Of a stretch of 64,000 bases of DNA, positions 36,565-45,147 are shown one piece after another. Location of the stretch: contig NZ_JH815225.1 in the NCBI RefSeq assembly GCF_000238095.2, positions 130,981 through 194,980 on the forward strand, given 5' to 3'. A program made the translations under genes and the position numbers. Position 1 is the stretch's first letter, and every line of letters begins with the position of its first letter. The notes below the pieces were generated by a model. The model was not told the DNA's origin, searched no databases, and saw only the letters and a list, made by a program, of their open reading frames with translations. This DNA is from Peptoanaerobacter stomatis. Its GTDB lineage: Bacteria > Bacillota > Clostridia > Peptostreptococcales > Filifactoraceae.

Positions 36565-37836
36565 ATGCCGATTACAAAATTATTTATGCCGTTTTTAAGT
36601 GTTTTTTATATTTATATAGTACATTTAATGGTCAATGCCTTATCAAATGAAAGAGTAGAAGAAAATGATAAAAAATATTATCTTAGATATATAGTATCTT
36701 ATATAATAGTCGTTTTTTTTTCTACAGTAATCCAAAAACCTATATTTAATCTATTTGCGAGCTATACAGCTATTTTTATTATATTGAACAACTATTGTTA
36801 TGATTTAGTTGACAAAGCTTTTAATGCTTTATATATTGATACTGTTTTACTTATTGCCGAGATTGTTAGCGGGACTTTTTTAGGATATGCTCACATAATT
36901 CCTACAAGAGACATAGAAATAAAACAAGTTGCAGATTTGATTATAATGCAGGCTTTCAGCTATATAGTAGCTTTGATTTTAGCAAAAGTGAAAAAAGAAA
37001 AAAATAATAAAATAGATGATTTTACAAAATATTATTTACTTACAGTTCCTCTCTTATCATTAATTCTACTCATATTATTTTACTCATTTGAAAAAATACA
37101 GCCGGTTCAAACTTCAATTCTCACAATACTGCTGTTATTGATAAATGTCATTACATATAAAGTGTATATAAATACAGTTAAAATAATTACTTTCAAAAAA
37201 AATAAAGAAGTCGTGGAAGAACAGAATAACTTTTACAAAAATCAGTTAAGACTGATGAAAGAAAGCGAAGAAACTATCAAATCATACAGACATGATATGA
37301 AAAATCATATGACCGTTATAAATTCTTTAATTGATAAAGATGAAATTGAAGCATTAAAAAAATATCTGAACGAAATAAGCAACATAAGTTTTGACAATGA
37401 AAAATATATATCAAGCGGAAATGAAATAATAGACAGCATAGTAAATTATAAATTAAATTTAGCTGAAAATGAAAAAATAAGATTTATTACAGACATTTCA
37501 ATTTCTACAGGCTTGCATATATCATCTTATGATATGACGATAATACTCGGCAATATATTGGACAACGCCATAGAAGCATCTAAAAAAGTGGATGAAGTTG
37601 AAAGAAAGATCATATTAAAAATAAAAGAAGAAAACGGTAAATTTATCATATATATACAAAATAAGTTTAATGGGAATTTAAAAAATAACTATGAATCTAC
37701 AAAAGATAATGAAAAAGAACACGGGTACGGAATAAAAAATATAAAAAAAGTAGTTGAAAAAAATAACGGTATATGTAAATTTGAAATAATTGACAAAAGT
37801 ATTTTTACAACATTGATAGTATTCATAATACAATAA
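36565..37836 (+). CDS. AgrC-like sensor histidine kinase (HPK10 type)
   Basis: A 423-residue protein from ATG 36565, which follows CAGGAG by 5 nt; TTG 36529 would overlap the regulator gene. About six membrane segments fill residues 1-205, as in pheromone-sensing kinases. After a coiled linker comes the H-box SYRHDMKNHMTVINSL (His243), the N-box MTIILGNILDNAIEAS and a short G-box HGYGIKNIKKVVEKNNG. It should sense the peptide made from AgrD and phosphorylate the neighbouring regulator. The D-box is weak, as usual in this subfamily. Confidence 0.92.
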   Translation: MPITKLFMPFLSVFYIYIVHLMVNALSNERVEENDKKYYLRYIVSYIIVVFFSTVIQKPIFNLFASYTAIFIILNNYCYDLVDKAFNALYIDTVLLIAEIVSGTFLGYAHIIPTRDIEIKQVADLIIMQAFSYIVALILAKVKKEKNNKIDDFTKYYLLTVPLLSLILLILFYSFEKIQPVQTSILTILLLLINVITYKVYINTVKIITFKKNKEVVEEQNNFYKNQLRLMKESEETIKSYRHDMKNHMTVINSLIDKDEIEALKKYLNEISNISFDNEKYISSGNEIIDSIVNYKLNLAENEKIRFITDISISTGLHISSYDMTIILGNILDNAIEASKKVDEVERKIILKIKEENGKFIIYIQNKFNGNLKNNYESTKDNEKEHGYGIKNIKKVVEKNNGICKFEIIDKSIFTTLIVFIIQ

Positions 37837-37886
37837 ATAAAATATTGCAGATATCTTCAATTTAAATGTGTTTTAGTATTATTTAC

Positions 37887-37953
37887 CAATTTTTCCAAAA
37901 ATCGTGTCAATTTTTCCAACTCTATTGATTATATATTAAAAATTTTCGATAAT
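37887..37953 (+). promoter_or_regulatory. predicted LytTR operator and sigma-A promoter of agrDB
   Basis: The 12-base sequence CAATTTTTCCAA occurs at 37887-37898 and again, identically, at 37908-37919: a direct repeat with a 21-bp period (two helical turns). Six bases farther on lies TTGATT (37925-37930), then a 17-bp spacer and GATAAT (37948-37953). This is the geometry of AgrA-type activation sites directly upstream of the -35 box. It is 47 bases from the -10 to the agrD start codon. The sequences are seen; the binding protein is inferred to be the LytTR regulator at 35804-36532. Confidence 0.75.
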
Positions 37954-38000
37954 AAAATCAGTTAATTTATTATATTATATAGAAAGGTTTAGGTGAACCG

Positions 38001-38147
38001 ATGTTAAAATATATTTTTAGAAAAATTTTAATATGCATATCTTTTTTGGCTCTATTGACAGCTTATTACTCTGCGAACACAGCATGCACATATTTAGTCT
38101 ATCAAGAAGAACTGCCTTCGGAAGTAAAAAAATTAAGGAAATTTTAA
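38001..38147 (+). CDS. agrD: cyclic lactone autoinducer peptide precursor (AgrD)
   Basis: A 48-residue peptide: a hydrophobic amphipathic leader (LKYIFRKILICISFLALLTA), a core SANTACTYLVYQEELP and a charged tail SEVKKLRKF. The single core cysteine is Cys29 and the conserved proline is ten residues later (Pro39), the same spacing as in Staphylococcus aureus AgrD. This predicts a five-residue thiolactone ring Cys29-Thr-Tyr-Leu-Val33 with a short N-terminal tail. AGGTGA lies just before the ATG. The stop codon directly abuts the agrB start. The gene is too short for ordinary ORF lists. Mature ends are inference. Confidence 0.88.
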   Translation: MLKYIFRKILICISFLALLTAYYSANTACTYLVYQEELPSEVKKLRKF

Positions 38148-38765
38148 ATGAATGGAAGTTTTATAGAAAAAATAGTCTGTTTTTTAAAAAAAGAAGGAAT
38201 AATTGAAAGCGATAAAGAACAAATTTATTTTTTCGGTATAAAGCAAGCGGCTTTTTTACTTATAAACCTTATTATTACATTAAGTATAGCAATTATTTTT
38301 GAAAAGAAAATAGAGCTATTGATCTTCATTTTACAATTCATTTCTCTAAGAAGTTTTTCAGGAGGATATCATTCAAAAAGCAAAATTACATGTACAATTA
38401 TTTCTTCCGCTGCACAAATAATCGCTTTATTTTTACTTGGAATTGTATATTTAGACATAAAATTTGTTATTATCGCTACAATTGTATTTTCTATTTTAAT
38501 AATTTTATTTTCTCCAATTGAATCATCAAATAAGCCTTTAGACAAACTTGAAAGGAAAATATATAAACGTATAACGACATTCATATTATTTGTATTCATT
38601 GCAATTAGCATATTCAGTTATTTTTTCTATAACACGGATACCGTAGCCGGGATTACTTTAATTAATACAGGTATTGTTTTGATATTGCAACTTATATGTG
38701 TAATTAAGCACAAAATTGTTTTTGTAACAGTTATTGTTTTGAGTATTTTATCAATATTTTCATAA
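38148..38765 (+). CDS. agrB: AgrB-like accessory gene regulator peptidase/exporter
   Basis: The 205-residue membrane protein has the AgrB signature RSFSGGYHSKSKITC, with catalytic His75 and Cys82, close to His77/Cys84 of S. aureus AgrB. About five to six hydrophobic segments follow. AgrB cleaves the AgrD tail and forms the thiolactone. The start codon follows the agrD stop without a gap, so the two are translationally linked. Order here is agrA-agrC then agrD-agrB, split in two transcription units in the same direction. Confidence 0.95.
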   Translation: MNGSFIEKIVCFLKKEGIIESDKEQIYFFGIKQAAFLLINLIITLSIAIIFEKKIELLIFILQFISLRSFSGGYHSKSKITCTIISSAAQIIALFLLGIVYLDIKFVIIATIVFSILIILFSPIESSNKPLDKLERKIYKRITTFILFVFIAISIFSYFFYNTDTVAGITLINTGIVLILQLICVIKHKIVFVTVIVLSILSIFS

Positions 38766-38837
38766 TATAATAAATTAATGAAAAACTATATGATAACCTT
38801 TTATTGGAATAATTAACTTAAAATCAAGGAGAAAAAA

Positions 38838-40247
38838 ATGAAAAATTTAAAAAGAAGAATTTCTGTTCTATTAACATTGCTGTTGATTTTCGGTGTTTTT
38901 TCTTTTACAAGTAATCGGATCCACGCACAAGACAATTTAAAAGATTATAATTTTGTCAAGCAACTGAATTCAGGATTTTATCAAGAAGATTACACAGTTG
39001 CAGGATTAATAAAAGAAAAAATAAATTTAAAAGAAAAGAATACACAAAGAACTTTAATGTACAGCACTCGCTCTGTAAGAGATGAGATGAAAACCAACAA
39101 CACGGAAACTGCAAGCGAAGAAAATCAAAACACTAAGATTATTAACTTCGGTGAAGTAATAACAAGCAATATTACAACAGCGGGACAATTACAAGTTTAT
39201 CTTTTAGAACAAACTCAAAAAGGTAAAATAACAGTCTATATGGACGTTCCTAATGATGCGGGTATAAACTACGACTTATATTTATATAGATACAATTCTC
39301 AAACGGATCAGTTGGAATTTGTAGACGGTTCGGGAAATCCGGCAGCTAATTATGAACAGTTGAGCTCAATATGCGAACCCGGCATATACGTTGTAGGAGT
39401 AATGCTTAAAGATTTGACAACAAATCCTGCGCCTTGCGCATTTATAGCAACAAACTCAACAAAATACTCACAATATGAACCGAATGACAAAATTAATCAA
39501 GCAAAAGAATATGAAATGGAAACACTGTTAAAAGACTCAATAGACAATCCGTTTGATGAAGACTATTATGTTACACGAATAACAAATCAGGCGGACTATC
39601 AAGTCGTTTTACAAAATGCTCCGGAGGGTGCAAAATATTATGTTCAACTGTTTGACTCATCACTGAATTTTGTATCCGGTGCTTATATTGAACCTCAAAA
39701 TAACAATTTTAAAACAGGAACATTACAGCAAGGAGTATACCTGATAAAGATAGCATCATCACAAGGCTATGATGAAAATACGGAATATGAGTTTATAATT
39801 ACAGATAAAATATCAAACAATCCTGTTTTTAAAACAACAAAAAGCGGAAAAATAGTGCAACTCACGGACAAAGCCGTTTATATAAACGGTAAACAGGCGG
39901 ATATGAACTGGCGTTACAGATACAGTATTAACTATACAAGAAATCAGGAAGTTGATACATCTCCGATGACTATGATCAATAAATCTTTTTATAAAAACGG
40001 AACATACCGCGGACCGCAAAATGTTAAATCAGATGATTGTATAGAAGTTAAAATGACAGGTTTTTCTTATATGTATTTTCATAATAATTTAAATACGGGA
40101 GAGTATGAATTTTATTATATAAAGCCAAGCGAAATGATAGCTTCAGGTTATTATTCTTTTTATGTAGATGTAAATACAGGAAAAGCAATAGATACCGAGT
40201 GGAATTGGTATGCAAGAAAACTTCAAATGCCACAAGATTTAAAATAA
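38838..40247 (+). CDS. secreted protein with two PPC-like beta domains, function unknown
   Basis: The 469-residue protein has a signal peptide (KNLKRRISVLLTLLLIFGVFSFTSNRIHAQ, cleavage probably near residue 31). Two stretches resemble bacterial pre-peptidase C-terminal (PPC) domains: about 120-215 (TTAGQLQVYLLEQ..YDLYLYRYN..PGIYVVGVM) and about 225-330 (YEPNDKINQAKEYEME..DEDYYVTRI..YLIKIASSQGYDENTEYEFII). The remaining C-terminal part (330-469) carries no domain I know. No protease or binding motif is seen. It starts 72 nt after agrB with AAGGAG upstream and no terminator in between, so it may be cotranscribed with agrDB and be an Agr-controlled surface or secreted factor (inference). Confidence 0.75.
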   Translation: MKNLKRRISVLLTLLLIFGVFSFTSNRIHAQDNLKDYNFVKQLNSGFYQEDYTVAGLIKEKINLKEKNTQRTLMYSTRSVRDEMKTNNTETASEENQNTKIINFGEVITSNITTAGQLQVYLLEQTQKGKITVYMDVPNDAGINYDLYLYRYNSQTDQLEFVDGSGNPAANYEQLSSICEPGIYVVGVMLKDLTTNPAPCAFIATNSTKYSQYEPNDKINQAKEYEMETLLKDSIDNPFDEDYYVTRITNQADYQVVLQNAPEGAKYYVQLFDSSLNFVSGAYIEPQNNNFKTGTLQQGVYLIKIASSQGYDENTEYEFIITDKISNNPVFKTTKSGKIVQLTDKAVYINGKQADMNWRYRYSINYTRNQEVDTSPMTMINKSFYKNGTYRGPQNVKSDDCIEVKMTGFSYMYFHNNLNTGEYEFYYIKPSEMIASGYYSFYVDVNTGKAIDTEWNWYARKLQMPQDLK

Positions 40248-40272
40248 TTTGGATAATTTTCAAGGAGGGAAT

Positions 40273-41229
40273 ATGATAAGTTCTATAAGCGGTCAAAATA
40301 ATGTGCATATACTCACAGTAAACAATAACAAGATAAAAAACGACCAAGATGATGTCAATGTAATGCTTGATAAAAAAGATCAAAGCCAAAAAGATATTTT
40401 TGCAAAATTTGAAAAAGCTGCAGGAAGAAAAATAATATTTTTGGGAGATATCTATGATTCTGAGGGTTATATTGACGAATTTGATAAGGTTTCGAGAGAA
40501 TATCGTGATAAAATGTGTGCTGTAGAAGAAAATGCACGCTATGAGATAAAAGGCAATCTACACCGTAGGAGGTGTGATTTTCATTTTGCATATATAATAT
40601 CTCCGACAGAAACAATAAATGCAATGGAAGAAAAATACCAAGAGTTAAAAAAAGGCATATTGGAAAATTATACAGGAGAAGAACAAAAAAAACACCTGTC
40701 TGCACTCGATAAAGAGTTTAAGATTGTAATGGACAAAAATGTAGTTAGACCGATTGAAGATACAATTAATAATAACAAGGCCGAATTTTTTCTTTTGGAG
40801 TTTTTTTCAAAAATTTCAGATTCTAAAAGTCATTTTGGAAATATAACAAAAGGAGATATTGAGCGTTTTAAAAGTGAAATAGACAAGATAAAAAAACAGT
40901 TTGAAGAGTTAAAAAAATCATTAGAACAAATTCATGAAAAAGAAGGAGTTCTTGATTATATTGCAAAGATTGGAGATATGATGGCTTTAAGTTCAAAAAA
41001 TTTGGCAAAGTCATTTAATGCAAAATTTAAAAAAGTAGACGAAAAGGCAATAGAAAAATTAGAAGAATTTGGAAAACTGTCAAAAGAAAAAGAAAAGTTA
41101 CTCAAATACAAAGATAAAGGAAAAACAGACGAAGAAAAATATCAAAGTGCAGCAAAAAACAAAAAAGAACTTGAAAAAATAGACAAAAGGATAAAAAGTT
41201 TTGTAGAATATGAATTAAAAATACGATAA
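40273..41229 (+). CDS. cytosolic helical protein of unknown function
   Basis: The 318-residue protein starts at ATG 40273, directly after CAAGGAGGGAAT, 25 nt downstream of the previous stop (a TTG at 40249 lacks a ribosome site). After a short polar N-terminus (MISSISGQNNVHILTVNNN) it is almost all helix, with coiled-coil-like stretches at about 190-225 (FKSEIDKIKKQFEELKKSLEQI) and 250-310 (KKVDEKAIEKLEEFGKLSKEKEKLL). It has no signal peptide, no membrane segment and no cysteine cluster. I do not recognise the family. Its tight placement behind the secreted PPC protein suggests a shared role in the Agr-linked unit. Confidence 0.7.
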   Translation: MISSISGQNNVHILTVNNNKIKNDQDDVNVMLDKKDQSQKDIFAKFEKAAGRKIIFLGDIYDSEGYIDEFDKVSREYRDKMCAVEENARYEIKGNLHRRRCDFHFAYIISPTETINAMEEKYQELKKGILENYTGEEQKKHLSALDKEFKIVMDKNVVRPIEDTINNNKAEFFLLEFFSKISDSKSHFGNITKGDIERFKSEIDKIKKQFEELKKSLEQIHEKEGVLDYIAKIGDMMALSSKNLAKSFNAKFKKVDEKAIEKLEEFGKLSKEKEKLLKYKDKGKTDEEKYQSAAKNKKELEKIDKRIKSFVEYELKIR

Positions 41230-41249
41230 TAAACAATAAAAAAATTAAA

Positions 41250-41287
41250 GAGGACTTCTAATACAAAAATGCAGAGGTTCTCTTTTT
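41250..41287 (+). terminator. terminator of the agr-linked genes
   Basis: GAGGACTT (41250-41257) pairs with AGGTTCTC (41275-41282, two wobbles), followed by T5. Confidence 0.75.
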
Positions 41288-41918
41288 ATATTCTGCGGGA
41301 GTGTAAAATAGTTTTGTGAATAGCCTTTCTTATGGTAAAACTATGCTTAATTTATTAAAGCGAATGATATTATTTTTTTTGAACAGTATTCAATTCACCT
41401 TATATAAAATGTTATTAAAAAATATAAAAATTTCTGATTTTTACATATTTACCTATTTAAAAAAATATAATTTTTTAGCAGTATAATTACATCATATTTT
41501 TAATTAGTACTTTGTATTATAGAGTATGGCTGTTTTTTTGTATTGGAAAAATAAATAAAAGTATGATATAATACTATGATTATAGCTATTTAATTATAAA
41601 ATTGTTTAAAAATTTTACTGAACATTATCAAAAAATATTTACTTAAATTATATTAATACAGCCAAATCAGTTATACTAAAAGTTAATAGAATAATGGATG
41701 TTTTTGTTTTCAAAAATTTATCAGTTAAGTAGAATTAAGTATACTTAAAATAAACAACTTATATAAATTTTATCCGACCGGTATTAGATATAAAAAATAT
41801 TGATAAATAAGGCTATATAAATATTCAATATTTTACTTTTTAAACAGTGATAATATAAGAGTTATATTTTTAAAAATTAAATAACTATAATCATAGTCTA
41901 TTATTTAAGGGGTGTAGT
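41288..41918. other. 631-bp gene-free region before the NYN/OST-HTH operon
   Basis: No coding frame with a ribosome site. It contains an inverted subtype B repeat (41672-41787). The rest is AT-rich sequence with short hairpins, none terminator-like. Confidence 0.55.
41672..41787 (-). repeat. short interspersed repeat, subtype B (inverted)
   Basis: Plus strand reads TATACTAAAAGTTAATAGAA, ATTAAGTATACTTAAAATAA and TTATATAAATTTTATCC..GGTATTAG, the reverse complement of the 6200 and 32657 copies block for block. Confidence 0.8.
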
Positions 41919-42902
41919 ATGTTTAATGAAGAGAAAAAAATTGCAGTCTTGATAGATGCCGATAACGTGTCACCTAAATATATAAAATCTCTTTTGGATG
42001 AAACATCAAACTACGGCACTATCACATATAGAAGAATATATGGAGACTGGACATCACAATCTCTTTCAGGTTGGAAATCTGTAATGCTTGAAAACTCTCT
42101 TAATCCTGTGCAACAATACAGCTATACAACAGGGAAAAATTCTACCGACTGCGCAATGATAATAGATGCCATGGATATACTTTATTCTAATTCGGTGCAG
42201 GCTTTTTGTTTAGTGTCAAGTGATTCCGATTTTACAAGGTTGGTTATGAGATTGAGAGAAGCGGGTATGCTTGTCATAGGTATGGGAGAAAAGAAAACTC
42301 CAAAGCCTTTTACAAATGCTTGCAGTATATTTAAATATCTGGATGTATTGGTGGAGTATGAAGAAGAACAAAACGATGAAGAGAAAATGGATATAAAGGA
42401 AAAATTGCCTATCGAAGATGGCCAATCATCTGATAAAAACTATATTACAAGTATAGATGACATAGAAAATATAATATTAAAAATAATATTGGAAAAATCG
42501 GATACAAGCAAATATATGAACATAGGTGAAATAGGTAACAGCATACTCAAAAGATATCCTGATTTTGATGTGAGAAATTATGGATATTATAAACTATCTA
42601 CATTTTTATCCAATCTTCCTTCAATAGGCATAGTCAAAAAGGAAAATTCAGTTAAAGCATATATAAAGGAAAACAACGAGATAAGGGATATAATATATAC
42701 TATTTTGGAAGACAATGAGTCAAAATCAGTAGATATGGGAAGATTATCACAATTGTTATTGGAAAAGATGCCGCAATTCGATGTAAAAAACTATGGATAT
42801 AATAAATTCTCTAAATTTATATCATCATTTGACGAGTTTGAAATAAAAAGTAGTGGACAAAGAAACTGCATAAAAAATGTCAGTATTAAGGTTGCAAGGT
42901 GA
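41919..42902 (+). CDS. NYN-domain RNase-like protein with two OST-HTH (LOTUS) domains
   Basis: The 327-residue protein has an N-terminal NYN domain (1-~140): KIAVLIDADNVSPKYIKSLL, RIYGDW, STDCAMIIDAMDILYS and CLVSSDSDFTRLVMRLREAG give the acidic PIN-like active site. After an acidic linker there are two OST-HTH/LOTUS modules, about 175-250 and 252-325, which repeat each other: YPDFDVRNYGYYKLSTFLS and MPQFDVKNYGYNKFSKFIS. In animals such domains (MARF1, Tudor proteins) bind RNA. A role in RNA cleavage or targeting is likely but untested. It heads a tightly packed run: the next gene starts 5 nt after its stop. Confidence 0.88.
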   Translation: MFNEEKKIAVLIDADNVSPKYIKSLLDETSNYGTITYRRIYGDWTSQSLSGWKSVMLENSLNPVQQYSYTTGKNSTDCAMIIDAMDILYSNSVQAFCLVSSDSDFTRLVMRLREAGMLVIGMGEKKTPKPFTNACSIFKYLDVLVEYEEEQNDEEKMDIKEKLPIEDGQSSDKNYITSIDDIENIILKIILEKSDTSKYMNIGEIGNSILKRYPDFDVRNYGYYKLSTFLSNLPSIGIVKKENSVKAYIKENNEIRDIIYTILEDNESKSVDMGRLSQLLLEKMPQFDVKNYGYNKFSKFISSFDEFEIKSSGQRNCIKNVSIKVAR

Positions 42903-42906
42903 CCGG

Positions 42907-43869
42907 ATGAAAATACAAATAATACCGATAAGAATTGGTGATATAAATACTAATGAAATAATAATAGAGAATTCTCAAAAAATAAAGATAGCTTTTTTGA
43001 CTTATTGTGGGATTATAACAAAATTTGAAGTACCTGATTCAAACGGAAACTTCGAAAATATAATAAAACATCAAAAAGATAATCTTTACGACAAAAATTC
43101 GTTTGATTATGCTAATATAATAATGATAAAATCTGATAAATCTTCGTTGCTTGACAAAAAAGAATATATATTTATGGATGATATGGAAGTTTTTTCCAAA
43201 TCAAACATTTCAGAGTATGAGTTTGAGACATTTAGAGAAAAAGATTTGATAAGAGTCAGTTTAAAATCTACTACGCTCCACAGCAACGGTTTTAATATAA
43301 ATAAGATTATAAAGTACAGCTTGGACGAAGAAAATAACTTCTTGATAGATTATGAAATAGAGTCGGAAAAAAGCATATCGCTTAACATATTCAACAATTT
43401 GAGTTTTAACATAAGACCTGAAGATGAAGAAGGTATATTAAATCACAGACTTCTTATTCCAAGCAAATTTTTCTATCAAATATCTTCTAAAGAGGCGAAA
43501 ATAAGGAAACTCAGCGTAGAAAATACTCCGTTTGATTTTTCGTATTTAAGATCAATAAAAGACGGAGTTAAAAGTCATTACGGAAGAATACACAAAAATG
43601 AAGTGTATAATACATTGTTTGAACTGGAAAATATGGATATAGAGCCAACAGTGAGTATATATCATGAAAATTCAAAAAGACTTTTAAATATTACTACCAA
43701 TAATACTCATATATTTGTAAATTCCAATAATATTAGTAATAATGAATTTATAAATATAAGATTCTATGATTTTATATTAAATGATAAATGGATGAGATTG
43801 GAGTTTCCTGTTATAACACCGGATAATAAATATCATAAATTCATAAATTACAATTTTAAGATTATGTAG
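42907..43869 (+). CDS. aldose 1-epimerase-like (galactose mutarotase fold) protein, probably non-catalytic
   Basis: The 320-residue protein starts IKIAFLTYCGIITKFEVPDSNGNFENIIKHQ, like the GalM opening, and has NTPFDFSYLRSIKDGV, matching the tpfDFr block of aldose epimerases. At NIFNNLSFNIRPEDEEG, where GalM enzymes carry NxTNHxYFNL with the catalytic histidine, no histidine is present. It may therefore bind a sugar without converting it. ATG 42907 follows AAGGTGACCGG and comes 4 nt after the preceding stop. It lies between an RNA-binding protein gene and coaE; its role there is unclear. Confidence 0.6.
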   Translation: MKIQIIPIRIGDINTNEIIIENSQKIKIAFLTYCGIITKFEVPDSNGNFENIIKHQKDNLYDKNSFDYANIIMIKSDKSSLLDKKEYIFMDDMEVFSKSNISEYEFETFREKDLIRVSLKSTTLHSNGFNINKIIKYSLDEENNFLIDYEIESEKSISLNIFNNLSFNIRPEDEEGILNHRLLIPSKFFYQISSKEAKIRKLSVENTPFDFSYLRSIKDGVKSHYGRIHKNEVYNTLFELENMDIEPTVSIYHENSKRLLNITTNNTHIFVNSNNISNNEFINIRFYDFILNDKWMRLEFPVITPDNKYHKFINYNFKIM

Positions 43870-43878
43870 GTAATAATT

Positions 43879-44466
43879 ATGAAAATAGTAGGGATAACAG
43901 GCTCAATTGCAAGCGGAAAAAGTGAAGTAAGCAAATATATATCATCAAAAGGATATAAAATAACAGACGCAGACTATATATCAAGAAACATAACCAAAAA
44001 AGGCAATATAGGATATAAAGTGATAATTGATAATTTTGGGAATGTGATTGATGAATCAGGAGAAATAGACAGAAAAAAACTTTCAAACATGGTGTTCAAT
44101 GACAGCAAGCAACTTGAGAAACTCAATTCGTTATTACATCCTTTGATATTTGAAGAGATTGACAAAAATATAAAATCATTTAACAATGAAAAAACAGTTT
44201 TTTTAGATGCACCGCTTTTGTTTGAGACTATGCTTTATAAAAAATGTGATGAGATTATACTCATATATTGCGATGAAAAAACTCAAATAGAAAGAATTAT
44301 ATTGAGAGATAATACAGATGAGGAAAAGGCAAGACTTATAATAGAAAAACAGATGAGTGTAGAAGAAAAAATGAAAAATAGCGACTATATAGTTGAAAAT
44401 AACACAACACTGGACAAGTTGCATTTTAAAATAGATGAAGTATTGAATATGATAATTAGGGATTGA
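43879..44466 (+). CDS. coaE: dephospho-CoA kinase
   Basis: A 195-residue kinase: P-loop GSIASGKS (8-15), DADYISRNI (substrate Asp), HPLIFEEI and DAPLLFETMLYKKCDEIILIYC, then LRDNTDEEKARLIIEKQMSVEEKMKNSDYIVENN. It catalyses the last step of coenzyme A synthesis. The gene follows the mutarotase-like gene by 9 nt and is followed 1 nt later by a lytic transglycosylase, a common pairing in Clostridia. Confidence 0.96.
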   Translation: MKIVGITGSIASGKSEVSKYISSKGYKITDADYISRNITKKGNIGYKVIIDNFGNVIDESGEIDRKKLSNMVFNDSKQLEKLNSLLHPLIFEEIDKNIKSFNNEKTVFLDAPLLFETMLYKKCDEIILIYCDEKTQIERIILRDNTDEEKARLIIEKQMSVEEKMKNSDYIVENNTTLDKLHFKIDEVLNMIIRD

Positions 44467-44467
44467 T

Positions 44468-45043
44468 ATGAAGATTAAAAAATGGGTAATACCTCTTTTT
44501 ACAGTTATATTTTTAGTGATATTTTTCAAAATAGTAGGATTCGATGAGATTAAAAAAATTATTTATGAATATTCACATCCTGTAAGATATGAAAATATTG
44601 TTGATAAATACAGCAAATTATATAATGTTGACAAGGAACTAATATATGCAATAATTCAAAATGAGTCAAAATTTTATACGTTTGCTAAGTCAAAAACCGG
44701 CAGTAAAGGATTGATGCAAGTGTCGGATGTGACTTATGAGCATGCTAAAAATGTAATAGACATAAAAAGAGATGATATATATGATAAGGAAACCAATATA
44801 GAGGTCGGAGTGTGGTATCTTTCGCATCTAATAAGTAGATTTAAAAATGAAAAGTATGCCATTTTAGCTTATAATGCAGGACCTGAAAATATATTGGAAT
44901 GGATAAATAGAGGTTTTTTAGATGTTAGTAAAGAATATACAAGCTGGAATATACCTTTTATAGAAACCAGAATGTATATAGAAAAAGTTATAAAATCTAA
45001 AGAATACTATTCAAAATTGTTTGTATCGGGAAAATATAAGTGA
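44468..45043 (+). CDS. membrane-anchored lytic transglycosylase (SLT domain)
   Basis: The 191-residue protein has an N-terminal membrane anchor (IKKWVIPLFTVIFLVIFFKIVG) followed by a goose-lysozyme-like SLT domain: YNVDKELIYAIIQNESKFY with catalytic Glu66, KSKTGSKGLMQVSDVTYEHA, and ILAYNAGPENILEWI. It cleaves the MurNAc-GlcNAc bond of peptidoglycan, forming 1,6-anhydro ends. The gene starts 1 nt after the coaE stop. A terminator follows. Confidence 0.95.
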   Translation: MKIKKWVIPLFTVIFLVIFFKIVGFDEIKKIIYEYSHPVRYENIVDKYSKLYNVDKELIYAIIQNESKFYTFAKSKTGSKGLMQVSDVTYEHAKNVIDIKRDDIYDKETNIEVGVWYLSHLISRFKNEKYAILAYNAGPENILEWINRGFLDVSKEYTSWNIPFIETRMYIEKVIKSKEYYSKLFVSGKYK

Positions 45044-45049
45044 TTAAAA

Positions 45050-45098
45050 AATGCTATAATTTTTCACTAATTATAGCATTATATATTGCTTTTTTTAT
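45050..45098 (+). terminator. terminator of the coaE operon
   Basis: AATGCTATAAT (45050-45060) pairs with ATTATAGCATT (45070-45080); a T7 run lies at 45091-45097. Confidence 0.75.
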
Positions 45099-45147
45099 GA
45101 ATATAAAAAAGTATAGAATAAAATATTATAGATAGAGGGATTTTTTT

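Noticed and set aside
45099-45147. T-box or other leader regulator of brnQ
   Set aside because: Only about 50 bp separate the preceding terminator from the gene; too short and without T-box elements.
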